Of a stretch of DNA of 64,000 nucleotides, positions 1 through 9,330 are shown in pieces. The position numbers and the translations under genes were made by a program. Location: the NCBI RefSeq assembly GCF_000971965.1, contig NZ_LAQP01000004.1, positions 575,171-639,170 on the forward strand, written 5' to 3'. The notes below the pieces were generated by a model. That model was not told where the DNA came from. It did not search any database and saw only the letters and a program-made list of their open reading frames with translations. Every line of letters begins with the position of its first letter. The first letter of the stretch is position 1. The stretch is from Paenibacillus wulumuqiensis (lineage in GTDB: Bacteria > Bacillota > Bacilli > Paenibacillales > Paenibacillaceae).

Positions 1-101
1 GCGGCAATAATGGTGAAGCCGATACATAAAATAATGAAGTATCGTATCGTCCAGTAGGACAGTAGCGACGTGGAGCATACCCGTTTTACTCGTTTAGCCA
101 A
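1..101 (-). CDS. Sensor histidine kinase, N-terminal fragment (runs off window)
   Basis: In the frame overlapping the end of the response regulator, the reverse strand reads open from a TTG at 101 to the window edge. The peptide starts with a short basic stretch (AKRVKR) and continues into a hydrophobic segment (FIILCIGFTIIA) typical of the first membrane helix of a sensor kinase. A GGGG stretch lies about 8 bases before the TTG. The overlap with an OmpR-type regulator is the usual arrangement for a regulator/kinase pair. Only about 33 codons are visible, so the kinase identity is inferred from position. Confidence 0.5.
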   Translation of the reverse strand, partial: MAKRVKRVCSTSLLSYWTIRYFIILCIGFTIIA

Positions 102-769
102 AATTGATACCCCATTCCTCGTAATGTGCGGATCTCTCCGGTCTGCGCTGACCAGTGCGAGAGGGACTGGCGCAGCCGCTTGATGGACAGATCGACTGCC
201 CGGTCGCTGCCCTCATAATCCATGCCCCACACCTGTTCAATCAGATGATCCCGTGTAAAAGTACGGTTAGGATATTCGGACAGAAACAGCAGCAGCGACA
301 AATCCCGCGGACTGAGCGGAACTTCAGCGCCATTCAGATAGACACGCTTGGCTGCGAGGTCGAGGACCAGATTGCCAAAATGCCTTTTGCTTGCCGCATC
401 CGTCAGATACGGGCGCCGCCGCAGTACGGCATTGACCCGTGCGACGACTTCTTCCGGGGTGAATGGCTTGGTCATGTAATCATCAGCACCGCTGTCCAGG
501 CCGTTTAGCCGATCTTCGATTCTGTCCCGTGCGGTCAGCATAATGACCGGACAGGCGCCCTGTGCCCGAATCAGTTGCAGCAGCTCCCATCCATCCATGC
601 CGGGCAGCATAATATCAAGCACGACCAGAGCGGGAGCGCAGGACTGGAATCTCTCCATGGCAGTATGGCCGTCAGCCGCATGCTCGGTATCAAAGCCAGC
701 CTTTTTTAAATAAGCGGACAAAACGCGGGCAATTGCCGGTTCGTCTTCAATAATCAGAATCAGACTCAT
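86..769 (-). CDS. OmpR/PhoB-family response regulator
   Basis: A 227-residue two-domain response regulator. The receiver domain (about 1-118) shows the acidic pocket E8-D9, phospho-acceptor D52 in VVLDIMLPGMDG, T79 and K101 (MTKPF). The C-terminal winged helix (about 130-225) ends with the usual RTLRGMGYQF strand. The start is set by AAGGAG ten bases upstream. It overlaps a probable kinase gene downstream and is divergent from the YceI-like gene, 200 bases away. The signal it senses cannot be read from the sequence. Subfamily and target promoters are unknown. Confidence 0.95.
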   Translation of the reverse strand: MSLILIIEDEPAIARVLSAYLKKAGFDTEHAADGHTAMERFQSCAPALVVLDIMLPGMDGWELLQLIRAQGACPVIMLTARDRIEDRLNGLDSGADDYMTKPFTPEEVVARVNAVLRRRPYLTDAASKRHFGNLVLDLAAKRVYLNGAEVPLSPRDLSLLLFLSEYPNRTFTRDHLIEQVWGMDYEGSDRAVDLSIKRLRQSLSHWSAQTGEIRTLRGMGYQFWLNE

Positions 770-969
770 AAGGGTGAAGCTCCTTGCCGAGTAGTATCGT
801 GTCTGTACATAATACTTACTTTTTTATATCTATTGTACATGGGCAGGAAATTGGGCTGCAAGCTTTATCATTAAGTACCATCCTTTTTTAGTCTGCAGGA
901 TCATCGACATATTCCCGACACATTAACCACCTATACTTACGTCATGACCTAACCAAAGGAGAGAATATA

Positions 970-1674
970 ATGACGAAAAAAACAAGAAACTGGATTATTG
1001 CTTCTGCAGTTGTCGTGGTGCTGCTGGCTGTCGGTGGATATACATTTATGCAGAGCTATATGGGAAATAAAGTGGAGATTCAGCAGGTGATTCCGACAGA
1101 AGCGGCAGCTGCTGAAGGCCAGGCAGCAACAAGTGGAGCAAATGTGACCGGTACGGAACTGAACGGCGACTGGGCGATCAGCGACGCTTCCAAAGTGTAT
1201 TTCTCGGTAACCACTTCCCAGGAAACTGTCAACTTTGTGGACAACAAAGTATCAGGCAGCTGGAAAGTGAATGTGGATGATCCTGCCCAGATGTCTGCAG
1301 AAGGACAGATCGACATGAGCGCTATCGATTCCGGTACAGCACAGCGGGACGAGCACGTGAAACAGGCCGATTTCTTCGATGTAAGCAAGTTCCCGAATGC
1401 GACTTTCAAAGCGACTTCATTTGAAGGGCTGCCATCCGAATGGGTGTCCGGTGCAACAAATGAATTCAAAATGGCAGGCACGCTGACTGTCAAAGGGGTA
1501 GAGAAAGAAGTGACATTTGATGCCAAGGGCGTCTACCAGGATGGCAAGATTCTGTTATCCGGTACAACGATGGTTACTTTCCAGGACTTTGGCATGACCA
1601 ATCCTCACTCTGTAGTGATGACGACAGAGAATGATATCAATGTGCAGCTCGAACTGGTCCTGACCAAAGGCTGA
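970..1674 (+). CDS. YceI-like domain protein with N-terminal membrane anchor
   Basis: A 234-residue protein with a basic N-terminus (MTKKTRN) and one hydrophobic segment at about 8-28, then a short Ala/Gly linker and a YceI-like lipocalin-fold domain (about 65-232). Recognisable YceI features are DWAISDASKVYFSV, the VSGSWKV strand, the DEHVKQADFFDVSKFP block and the LTVKGVEKEV strand. YceI proteins bind isoprenoid or other amphiphilic ligands, and the domain would face outside the membrane. The start follows AAAGGAG by a normal spacing. It is divergent from the response regulator and may be under its control. It ends at a strong terminator. Confidence 0.9.
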   Translation: MTKKTRNWIIASAVVVVLLAVGGYTFMQSYMGNKVEIQQVIPTEAAAAEGQAATSGANVTGTELNGDWAISDASKVYFSVTTSQETVNFVDNKVSGSWKVNVDDPAQMSAEGQIDMSAIDSGTAQRDEHVKQADFFDVSKFPNATFKATSFEGLPSEWVSGATNEFKMAGTLTVKGVEKEVTFDAKGVYQDGKILLSGTTMVTFQDFGMTNPHSVVMTTENDINVQLELVLTKG

Positions 1675-1734
1675 TCACAGGCGATCAAATAATGTTTGAA
1701 GTATAAACTGTATGACCAACCGCATCAGAAAGAG

Positions 1735-1771
1735 AAAAAGCCCGGAAAACATTGAGTTTCCGGGCTTTTTG
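1735..1771 (+). terminator. Rho-independent terminator after the YceI-like gene
   Basis: Inverted repeat AAAAAGCCCGGAAA / TTTCCGGGCTTTTT around a short loop, about 60 bases past the stop codon and ending in a T run. The flanking A and T runs make it potentially bidirectional. Confidence 0.9.
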
Positions 1772-1952
1772 CCATGTTAATATATACGCTTCGTGACACA
1801 ATCATGCAACTTAATTAGCAAGAACTGAGTCGGAATGTGCAAATAAGGGTAATTTGCCATTGACCAATAGGAGCACCGGTTTTACCGAGCACCATCCATT
1901 CATACATTATCATTCAAGTCTACTTTATACTTTGGTTAGGAGAGGAGATTCA

Positions 1953-4148
1953 ATGAGTAAAATAATTTTCGTATCCAATCGCTTACCCGTAACAGTGAAA
2001 AAAACTGAGTCCGATCTTCAATATAGTAAAAGTATCGGCGGCCTTGCTACAGGGCTGAAAAGCTATCATGAGCAGGGGGACAGCCTGTGGGCCGGCTGGC
2101 CGGGCATTTCCAGCAATGACCTGAATGAACAGGACGAGAAAGATATTGACCAGGAGCTGCGTGAGGAGTACAACTGCCTGCCAATCTTCCTGTCCGAAGA
2201 AGAAATCGAACAGTATTACCATGGATTCTGTAATGAAACGATCTGGCCGCTGTTCCACTACTTTACCAATGCGACCGAATACAATGTAGATACATGGGAA
2301 GCCTACAAAAGAGTGAACCAGAAATTTTTCGATTCGATTGATCCGGTTATCGAACCGAATGATACAATCTGGATTCACGACTATCAGCTGATGCTGCTGC
2401 CGCAGATGATCCGTGAGAAATATCCGGATACCAAGATCGGATTCTTCCTGCATATTCCGTTCCCATCTTTTGAAATTTACCGTTTACTTATCTGGCGTGA
2501 AGAGATCCTCAGAGGACTCATGGGTGCCAACCTGATCGGATTTCATACTTATGATTATGTGCGTCACTTCCTGAGCAGCGTACGTCGTCTGCTGGGCAAG
2601 GAGCACAACCTGTACAAAGTTAATTATGAGACTTACAGTGTACAGGTCGAAGCATTCCCAATGGGAATTGACTACGATTATTTCGCCAAATCGTCCGTAC
2701 AGAGCGATCTGTCGAACGAAGCGCTGGAATTTATCGAAAGCACCAAATCCGTACAGAATATCATCTCCGTCGACCGTCTGGATTATACCAAAGGACTGCC
2801 GGAGCGGATCAAGGCGTTCAAGCAGTTCCTGAACAAGTATCCGGAATATCATGAGAAAGTCCGTCTGAACCTGATCGTCGCGCCTTCCCGTGTCGGGGTA
2901 GAAGCTTATGATAATCTCAAGCGCGAGATTGAAGAGCTGGTCAGCGCGGTCAATGGTCAGTTCGGTACGCTCAGCTGGATGCCGGTATGGTTCTTTTTCC
3001 GTACCTTTACCCAGGACGATCTGATTGCGTTCTATCGCAACAGCGATGTGCTGCTCGTTACGCCGCTGCGCGACGGGATGAACCTCGTAGCCAAAGAGTA
3101 TATTGCAGCCCGTAACGACTACAAAGGCATGCTCGTTATGAGTGAAACGGCCGGAGCAGCGAGTGAACTGGGTGAAGCGGTTATCGTCAATGCCAACGAT
3201 TACGGTGCAATTGCAGCCGGTATCAAAACGGCACTTGATATGCCGGATCACGAGAAAATCGAGCGCAACAAAATGCTGCATCGCCGTATTTCCCGTTATA
3301 ATGTGAAATTCTGGGCCGATGAGTTCCTTGAAGCTCTCAAAAATACAACAGATTCCCAGGTGGAGACCAAAGATGTGGTAGACATCAAGTCCGAACCTTC
3401 CAATGTGGAAAAAGCATATATGGAAACCGAAAAGCGCGTTCTGTTCCTCGATTACGATGGTACATTGGTAGGCTTTAAGCCGACACCGGATCAAGCCAAG
3501 CCGGATGAGGAACTGCGCCAGATCCTGAGAGAGCTGTGTGCGGACAAGCGCAATACGGTCGTTATTATTACCGGACGTGATCGCGATGTGATCGAGAACT
3601 GGCTGGGCGATCTGGATCTGCATATCATTGCTTCCCACGGCCTGTGGCTTCGTGAACCGGGTGGCGAGTGGAGAATGACCATGAGCGTGGATAACGATTG
3701 GAAAGAATCGATCCGCCACGTATTGGAAATGTACACCGACCGTACACCGGGTTCCCTGATTGAGGAGAAAGAATACTCTCTCGCATGGCATTACAGACAG
3801 TGTGAGCCGGAAATCGGTATGCTGAAACGTAATGAGCTGCGTGAAGCACTGCTCTCCATTACACAATCGATGAGCCTCGGCATTCTGGAAGGTAACAAAG
3901 TGCTGGAAATCAAGGATACCCGCATGAACAAAGGCCATGGTGCTCACCAGATGCTGCAGGGCAAAGACTTTGACTTTATCTTCGGTGTGGGCGATGATCA
4001 TACGGATGAGGATCTGTTCGATGCACTGCCGGAAGATGCATTCTCGATCAAAGTAGGCTCCGGTAATACCCATGCCAACTACCGTCTGAAGTCCTTCCGT
4101 AATATCCGTCAGCTGCTCAAACGTTTCGTTGATCTGAGCAAAAAGTAA
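1953..4148 (+). CDS. Bifunctional trehalose-6-phosphate synthase/phosphatase (OtsA-OtsB fusion)
   Basis: A 731-residue fusion making trehalose from UDP-glucose and glucose-6-phosphate. The N-terminal GT20 synthase (about 1-465) shows SNRLPVT, the SIGGLATGL loop, HDYQLMLLP, FLHIPFPS, RLDYTKGLPERI and PLRDGMNLVAKEY. The C-terminal HAD phosphatase (from about 495) shows LDYDGTL and GDDHTDEDLF. The ATG at 1953 follows GGAGAGGAG. A longer in-frame extension from 1854 has no ribosome binding site. Most bacteria encode OtsA and OtsB separately. The single-chain form is common in eukaryotes and occurs in some bacteria. It is monocistronic, with a terminator 75 bases downstream. Likely role: osmotic or desiccation protection. 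Confidence 0.95.
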   Translation: MSKIIFVSNRLPVTVKKTESDLQYSKSIGGLATGLKSYHEQGDSLWAGWPGISSNDLNEQDEKDIDQELREEYNCLPIFLSEEEIEQYYHGFCNETIWPLFHYFTNATEYNVDTWEAYKRVNQKFFDSIDPVIEPNDTIWIHDYQLMLLPQMIREKYPDTKIGFFLHIPFPSFEIYRLLIWREEILRGLMGANLIGFHTYDYVRHFLSSVRRLLGKEHNLYKVNYETYSVQVEAFPMGIDYDYFAKSSVQSDLSNEALEFIESTKSVQNIISVDRLDYTKGLPERIKAFKQFLNKYPEYHEKVRLNLIVAPSRVGVEAYDNLKREIEELVSAVNGQFGTLSWMPVWFFFRTFTQDDLIAFYRNSDVLLVTPLRDGMNLVAKEYIAARNDYKGMLVMSETAGAASELGEAVIVNANDYGAIAAGIKTALDMPDHEKIERNKMLHRRISRYNVKFWADEFLEALKNTTDSQVETKDVVDIKSEPSNVEKAYMETEKRVLFLDYDGTLVGFKPTPDQAKPDEELRQILRELCADKRNTVVIITGRDRDVIENWLGDLDLHIIASHGLWLREPGGEWRMTMSVDNDWKESIRHVLEMYTDRTPGSLIEEKEYSLAWHYRQCEPEIGMLKRNELREALLSITQSMSLGILEGNKVLEIKDTRMNKGHGAHQMLQGKDFDFIFGVGDDHTDEDLFDALPEDAFSIKVGSGNTHANYRLKSFRNIRQLLKRFVDLSKK

Positions 4149-4222
4149 GCGGAAATGGTGTGAATGATCCAAAATCAACGAAGTATTTTACCAAGAACAA
4201 AATATATGTTAATTGCTATCCA

Positions 4223-4256
4223 TACACCCGGTATTCTATGCCGGGTGTATTTTATT
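4223..4256 (+). terminator. Terminator after the trehalose gene
   Basis: ATACACCCGG / CCGGGTGTAT arms around TATTCTATG, followed by TTTTATT. Confidence 0.8.
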
Positions 4257-4451
4257 GGAATAGAACGAAAATAAGACGAATAGGATCAAGCGAATCCGCG
4301 GTTACCGACAGACACAGACTTGCAAATTGTCGTGAATATTGGAATTTTATCCTGTCCTAGCGGGAGCGACAAGATTATACTTAGACAGGTAAGCATACAG
4401 ACAGCAGGTAATGCGATTCGAAATACATAATACTCAAGTGGAGGGAACATC

Positions 4452-5747
4452 ATGAAGTCAGTTGAACAAGCACACCAATATATGCACCAAGAGGGCATGA
4501 AGCAGCTGCTCACCGGACTGTACGGACAGGATGAGCTGGAGATGCAGTTGAATCGGTATGAACAGATGATCGGCAGCTTCCTGAACCGGTACGAAGCGGA
4601 TCCACAGCAGATCCAGCTGTTCAGCGCATCCGGGCGGGTAGAGATCGGCGGTAATCATACGGATCATAATCATGGCAAAGTGCTGGCTGGCAGTATTCAT
4701 CTCGATACGATCGCAGCGGCTGTACCGACCGAAGAACCGGTTATCGTACTTGTCTCCGAAGGGTATGAGGGAGAGTTCAAAGTCGATCTGAATGAATCAT
4801 CTGTAGACGATTCTGAGAGCGCTACCACCAAGTTGCTGAGAGGTATCGTAGCCGGTTTCCGTGAGAAAGGGCTGCATGTCGGCGGGTTCCGCGCCTATGC
4901 GACGACCAATGTACTATCCGCATCCGGACTCAGCTCATCGGCTTCTTTTGAAATGCTGATCTGTACGATTCTGAATCATTTCTATAATGAGGGCAGACTC
5001 GATGCAGCGGAGATCTCCAAAATCGGTCAATATGCCGAGAATCAGTACTGGAACAAACCATCCGGTCTGCTCGATCAGATGGCCTGTGCGTATGGCGGTA
5101 TGGTGGCGATGGACTTTGCCGATCCATCCAAGCCGCAGGTAGAGCAGCTGCAGTATGACTTTGGGGCTGCCGGATATTCGATGATGGTCGTTAATACGGG
5201 CGGGAATCATGCGGATCTGACCGAAGATTATGCAAGCGTGCCCAATGAGATGTTTGCTGTGGCACAGGCGCTTGGTGCCGAGTACTGCCGGGATATTACA
5301 CTGGAGCAGATCTATGGAGAACTGCCGCGTCTGCGGGAGCAGGCAGGAGACCGTGCAGTGCTGAGAGCGATGCACTTTCTCGAAGAGAATCGCCGGGTGG
5401 ATCGTCAGGTCGAGGCGCTGCGTAAGGATGATATGCCGGCTTTCCTGCAGCTGTTGACCGCTTCGGGCAATTCCTCCTGGAAATGGCTGCAAAACTGCTA
5501 CCGTGATTCGGATCATCATGATCAGAGCATGGCCGTCGCACTGGCGATTACAGAGATTTATTTGCAGGATATCGGCGGAGGTGCCTGTCGTCTGCATGGT
5601 GGCGGATTTGCCGGTGTGATTCTGGCGGTCGTGCCCAATGAACATGCCGCAGGTTACAGAGAGCTGATCGAGAAGACACTGGGTACATCGATCTTCGATA
5701 TCCGCATCCGCGAGAAAGGCGCTTTTTGCCTGAATGCCCTGCTGTAA
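4452..5747 (+). CDS. galK: Galactokinase
   Basis: A 431-residue GHMP-family sugar kinase that phosphorylates galactose at C1 for the Leloir pathway. The galactokinase signature appears as GRVEIGGNHTDHNHG (the variant seen in many Clostridia and Bacilli rather than GRVNLIGEHTDYN). The GHMP phosphate-binding loop is SASGLSSSASFE and the third motif is GGGFAG. The start at ATG 4452 follows GGAGGG. The gene stands alone; galE and galT are not in the window. An alpha-galactosidase gene at 49607 could supply galactose. Downstream is a long inverted repeat facing the convergent macrodomain gene. Confidence 0.95.
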   Translation: MKSVEQAHQYMHQEGMKQLLTGLYGQDELEMQLNRYEQMIGSFLNRYEADPQQIQLFSASGRVEIGGNHTDHNHGKVLAGSIHLDTIAAAVPTEEPVIVLVSEGYEGEFKVDLNESSVDDSESATTKLLRGIVAGFREKGLHVGGFRAYATTNVLSASGLSSSASFEMLICTILNHFYNEGRLDAAEISKIGQYAENQYWNKPSGLLDQMACAYGGMVAMDFADPSKPQVEQLQYDFGAAGYSMMVVNTGGNHADLTEDYASVPNEMFAVAQALGAEYCRDITLEQIYGELPRLREQAGDRAVLRAMHFLEENRRVDRQVEALRKDDMPAFLQLLTASGNSSWKWLQNCYRDSDHHDQSMAVALAITEIYLQDIGGGACRLHGGGFAGVILAVVPNEHAAGYRELIEKTLGTSIFDIRIREKGAFCLNALL

Positions 5748-5787
5748 TTCATTGGCTGGGCTATAGAAAGACAATATAACGGTATAC

Positions 5788-5889
5788 ACAAAACAAGACC
5801 CTGATAATAGAGGCTCCTGTTCACCTATCTTTGCTCATCATGCAAAGCGGTTGTAAAGGAATCCCCATCTAATCAGGGTCTTGTTTTGT
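5788..5889. repeat. Long perfect inverted repeat between convergent galK and macrodomain genes
   Basis: Arms of 18 bases (5788-5805 and 5872-5889, ACAAAACAAGACCCTGAT and its complement) enclose 66 bases that hold a smaller hairpin (TTTGCTCATCATGCAAA). Placement between convergent stop codons and the A-rich/T-rich outer arms suit a bidirectional terminator. The loop is longer than usual for a terminator, so a structured RNA or a small mobile remnant is also possible. Confidence 0.7.
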
Positions 5890-5913
5890 TGCGCTTATTT
5901 ATGCTATACGCTG

Positions 5914-6471
5914 TTATTGAAAAGCCTGCTGAAGCTTTTGCTCATACAAGGCCAGATTCTCCGCATCATAGCAGACAAACCGGATACGCTTCATATGACC
6001 CTGTCCGCTGAGATTGACGTATTCCTTAACAGCCTGAATGGCTACGTCGGCCGCCTGGGATTTGGGATAACCATAGATGCCTGTGCTGATATTTGGAAAA
6101 GCAATTGTTGTCGCTTCATGCTCATTTGCCAGCCACAATGAATTGAGATAGCAGTTATGCAGCAAATTATCTTCACCGCTGCTGCCTCCATTCCATACAG
6201 GACCGACTGTATGAATGACATAACGTGCCGGCAGTCGTCCTGCAGTCGTAATAACGGCTTCGCCAGTGTCACAGCCACCCTGTCGGGCGCGAATCTGCTG
6301 GCATTCCTCGAGGATCTCCGGTCCGCCTGCGCGATGAATTGCTCCATCGACACCACCGCCCCCCAGCAGGCTGGAATTGGCGGCATTTACGATGACATCA
6401 ACATGTTCCCGGGTGATATCACCCTGAACCGCTTCGATTATCGTATCTTTGAATTGTATTTCCATAATCAT
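5914..6471 (-). CDS. Macrodomain protein (probable O-acetyl-ADP-ribose deacetylase, YmdB-like)
   Basis: A 185-residue stand-alone macrodomain of the MacroD/YmdB type. Ligand-loop motifs are [17 protein letters not shown], the [14 protein letters not shown] loop and the [12 protein letters not shown] loop. Family members hydrolyse O-acetyl-ADP-ribose or remove mono-ADP-ribose from proteins in the cytoplasm. GGGAGG lies 4 bases before ATG 6471. A second in-frame ATG six bases on (MEIQF) is an alternative start. It is convergent with galK and lies 150 bases downstream of the aldo/keto reductase gene on the same strand. Confidence 0.93.
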   Translation of the reverse strand: MIMEIQFKDTIIEAVQGDITREHVDVIVNAANSSLLGGGGVDGAIHRAGGPEILEECQQIRARQGGCDTGEAVITTAGRLPARYVIHTVGPVWNGGSSGEDNLLHNCYLNSLWLANEHEATTIAFPNISTGIYGYPKSQAADVAIQAVKEYVNLSGQGHMKRIRFVCYDAENLALYEQKLQQAFQ

Positions 6472-6623
6472 AAAACCTCCCTCGGCGGGGTAGCTGGACA
6501 GAATGAGCCTTTTTGCAAATGTTCTTCTGTCGCTGATCTGCTCGCCATTCGTTCCCCAACCTGCTTGCTGCGGTCATTGACTGGCTGCAGGTACAGACCC
6601 GTACGATCAAATGGAGTTACAGA

Positions 6624-7598
6624 TTAGCGCAGCGGAGCAAAGTCCTTGATTTTCAGCATGATCTCATCAATCTGCTCCAGCACCCCGGTATTCAAAGATA
6701 TATTTACCGCTTCTACATTCTCCTGAATCTGATGCGGCTTAGTGGCGCCGATAATAGCCGAGCTGACGCCCGGCTGACGCAGTACCCAGGCGAGAGCCAG
6801 CTGGGAAAGTGAGATATTCATGCTGCCTGCCAGTTCATTCAGTTCGGCGACGACATGCAGTACATCTTCACGCAGATAGCTGTTGATCACCTGGTTGACG
6901 GAATCATCGGCTGCACGGGTACCGGCAGCAGGCGCCTGACCCGGTTTGTACTTGCCGGTCAATACACCCTGTGCGAGCGGGGAGAAGACCACCTGGCCCA
7001 GTCCGTACTGCATCGACACCGGCAGTACTTCATCTTCGATATAACGTTCGAACAGATTGTAGATCGGCTGGTTGGAAGCGAGCGGACGCAGACGGAGACG
7101 TTCACTGATCGCTGCCGCACCGGCGATCTGGGCGGCACTCCATTCACTGACACCTGCATACAGGATTTTACCCTGGGCTGTCAGATCATCCAGTGCACGC
7201 AGTGTTTCTTCGACCGGGGTCTCCTGATCGAACCGGTGGCAGAAATAAATATCAATATAATCGGTACCCAGACGCTTCAGGCTCGCTTCACACTGCTCCA
7301 TAATATGTTTGCGGGACAAGCCTCGATCATTGGGACCATCGCCCATTGGGAAAAACAGCTTGGTGCTCAGTACATAACTGGAGCGTTCGTAGGCGGATAA
7401 GGCGGCACCAATCGCCTTTTCTCCTTCGCCGCGGTTGTAAGCGTTTGCCGTATCGAAAAAATTAATACCATATTCAAATGCGGTGCGGATGCACTGATCT
7501 GCGGCCTGCTGCTCGGCGGCGGTGCCATAGGTAAGCCAGCTGCCGAGCGCGATTTCACTTACTTTGAGGCCGGTATTGCCAAGATTGCGGTATTTCAT
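6624..7598 (-). CDS. Aldo/keto reductase
   Basis: A 324-residue NADPH-dependent oxidoreductase with a TIM-barrel fold. It starts MKYRNLGNTGLKVSEIALGS and carries the tetrad residues Asp and Tyr in FFDTANAYNRGEGE, Lys in STKLFF and His in YFCHRFDQETP. C-terminal cofactor motifs include SAIIGATKP. It most resembles the voltage-gated potassium channel beta-subunit/YhdN-type branch. ATG 7598 lies 8 bases after AAGGAG; the GTG three codons upstream overlaps that site and is not a plausible start. The substrate is unknown. Confidence 0.93.
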   Translation of the reverse strand: MKYRNLGNTGLKVSEIALGSWLTYGTAAEQQAADQCIRTAFEYGINFFDTANAYNRGEGEKAIGAALSAYERSSYVLSTKLFFPMGDGPNDRGLSRKHIMEQCEASLKRLGTDYIDIYFCHRFDQETPVEETLRALDDLTAQGKILYAGVSEWSAAQIAGAAAISERLRLRPLASNQPIYNLFERYIEDEVLPVSMQYGLGQVVFSPLAQGVLTGKYKPGQAPAAGTRAADDSVNQVINSYLREDVLHVVAELNELAGSMNISLSQLALAWVLRQPGVSSAIIGATKPHQIQENVEAVNISLNTGVLEQIDEIMLKIKDFAPLR

Positions 7599-7691
7599 GT
7601 GTAACACTCCTTATGTAAGACAGAATAGAGGCAACAGTTTTGCCGTCTTATCCATCATTGAACAAAAAGCTGCTTTCGTCAATCTGCTGGA

Positions 7692-8255
7692 TTACTCATC
7701 TTGGGCAGGAGACGGGAAATAGGCACCTGCCTGCAGCTGATTCACAAAATGCTGCAGCCACTCGTAATACTGCCGGGCATGCTGCAGCTTATGCAAATCA
7801 CGCAGACAGCTTTCCCGTTCCTCGGCCGAGGTATGCCGGGAGAGAATGATCTCGGACAGCTGGGGAATGACTTCTTCCATGGAGGTGGTCATGACGTCGA
7901 TCTCCCGCTGCAATTTGGTGCCAAAAAAGTTCTGGAACGTGCTGAAATAATTGGTGTCTGCCTGATACTGGTCTTTGCGGTCACGTTTCTCGTCAAGCTT
8001 GTTGATCATGCGTGACTCCATCAGGGAGCGAACGGCATAACTCATATTGCTTTTGCTCATATTCATATCGTTTTTCATTTCTTCCAGTGTCATCGGACGG
8101 TCCTCGAAATACATTACTCCATAGAGCTGACCGAACGAATGATTCACCCCATACAGGTCCATCGTCTGGGCAATCGCTTCAATCATCTCTGTTCGCAGCT
8201 CCTGCTGTCTGGAACGGGAGTTCTCATTAGGCATCTCATTTATTTCCTTTTCCAC
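7692..8255 (-). CDS. GbsR/MarR-family transcriptional regulator
   Basis: A 187-residue regulator with an N-terminal winged helix (about 30-100; EEMKNDMNMSKSNMSYAVRSLMESRMINKL) and a C-terminal helical dimerisation region. This matches the GbsR/CudC group, which in Bacillus subtilis responds to choline and glycine betaine. The start is GTG 8255 seven bases after GAGGTG. It is divergent from the ABC transporter operon beginning at 8452, so it may control that operon. The ligand here is unknown. Confidence 0.88.
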   Translation of the reverse strand: MEKEINEMPNENSRSRQQELRTEMIEAIAQTMDLYGVNHSFGQLYGVMYFEDRPMTLEEMKNDMNMSKSNMSYAVRSLMESRMINKLDEKRDRKDQYQADTNYFSTFQNFFGTKLQREIDVMTTSMEEVIPQLSEIILSRHTSAEERESCLRDLHKLQHARQYYEWLQHFVNQLQAGAYFPSPAQDE

Positions 8256-8304
8256 AATATCACCTCATAATCTGTGATTAACTTCCAGAAAAAGCTGAAA
8301 AATT

Positions 8305-8370
8305 TACAATATTCATCAATGTTTTTACACTGGGATAACTCATGATCTCTTATTTGATTGTACAATATTT
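8305..8370. promoter_or_regulatory. Candidate operator region between the GbsR-type gene and the ABC operon
   Basis: The divergent intergenic region holds two copies of TACAATATT (at about 8305 and 8361), the second inside TTGTACAATATTTTTTGTAC, an imperfect inverted repeat. Paired sites between divergent genes would suit a dimeric MarR-type regulator. No binding consensus was available for comparison. Confidence 0.35.
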
Positions 8371-8451
8371 TTTGTACGGAAGACATATAAATATAAAAAA
8401 TGCGTTTCTGAAAGAAGTATTAAAGAAAAATTGAACGCGGGAGTGGATGTA

Positions 8452-9330
8452 TTGAAAACAAAAATATTCCGGGAGACAGAGGCACTGCTGTTCACAATGC
8501 CAGCCGTCATTCCACTGCTGGTATTCTGGCTGGGACCTCTTGGATACATATTTTATCTGAGCTTCACGGATTGGGACTTTATGAGTCCGGACAAGCTCTT
8601 CGTCGGACTGGACAATTACCGCTATCTCCTGGGCAATCCCGAATTTTATCAGGCGCTGAAAGTGACTGCCCTGTTCGGAATCGGCAGCGTAATTCCAATC
8701 ATGATCGGCGGCCTGCTGCTGGCTCTGCTGATGAACAGCAAGCTGCGGACATCGGGCATCTATCGCGCTTTTATTTTCTCGCCATGGGTTACACCGACTG
8801 TCGCAGTATCGATCGTGTGGTCATGGATCTTCCAGCCGGATGTCGGTTATGCGAACCATGTACTCAGCTGGTTCGGTATTGCGGGTATCGGATGGCTGCA
8901 GGATTCCAACTGGGCACTGGTTGCCATTCTGATCGTTACTCTGTGGAAATCGGTCGGCTGGGCGATGATCTTCTATCTGGTAGCGCTGCGTAATCTGCCG
9001 TCGGATCTGCTGGAAGCCGCTTCGATGGACGGAGCGGGAGCATGGAGCCGGTTCCGCCATATTACGCTGCCGCTGATCTCACCGACGACCTTTTTCCTGG
9101 CCGTTATTCTGACGATCCAGTCGCTGCAGGCGTATGACCAGATCAATGTCATGACCCAGGGTGGCCCGGCGGGATCGACGCGCACGCTGCTGTATCTGTA
9201 TTATCAATCCGCCTTTGAGGCATTTAACGTAGGGGAGGCTTCTTCAGTGGCAGTCGTTATTATTCTGATCTGTGTACTGCTGTCAGGGTGCTCGTTCCTG
9301 ATTGGAAGAAAGATGGTGCATTACCAGTGA
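8452..9330 (+). CDS. Sugar-type ABC transporter permease (MalF/UgpA-like)
   Basis: A 292-residue inner-membrane permease with six hydrophobic segments. The EAA loop that docks the ATPase appears as EAASMDGAGAWSRFRHITLPLI. It belongs to the CUT1 group importing oligosaccharides or glycerol-phosphate compounds. The start is taken as TTG 8452, 8 bases after GGAG; a GTG at 8443 overlaps that site. It is the first gene of an operon with a second permease, binding protein, HAD phosphatase, SMR protein and phosphoesterase. No ATPase gene is present, so a shared MsmX-type ATPase is inferred. Confidence 0.92.
   Translation: MKTKIFRETEALLFTMPAVIPLLVFWLGPLGYIFYLSFTDWDFMSPDKLFVGLDNYRYLLGNPEFYQALKVTALFGIGSVIPIMIGGLLLALLMNSKLRTSGIYRAFIFSPWVTPTVAVSIVWSWIFQPDVGYANHVLSWFGIAGIGWLQDSNWALVAILIVTLWKSVGWAMIFYLVALRNLPSDLLEAASMDGAGAWSRFRHITLPLISPTTFFLAVILTIQSLQAYDQINVMTQGGPAGSTRTLLYLYYQSAFEAFNVGEASSVAVVIILICVLLSGCSFLIGRKMVHYQ

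Noticed and set aside
2484..4178. 564-codon open frame on the minus strand opposite the trehalose gene
   Set aside because: It lies entirely antisense to a gene with clear motifs, has no ribosome binding site and no recognisable domain; it is a codon-bias shadow.
4160..4360. 66-codon frame downstream of the trehalose gene
   Set aside because: It crosses the terminator and has no ribosome binding site.
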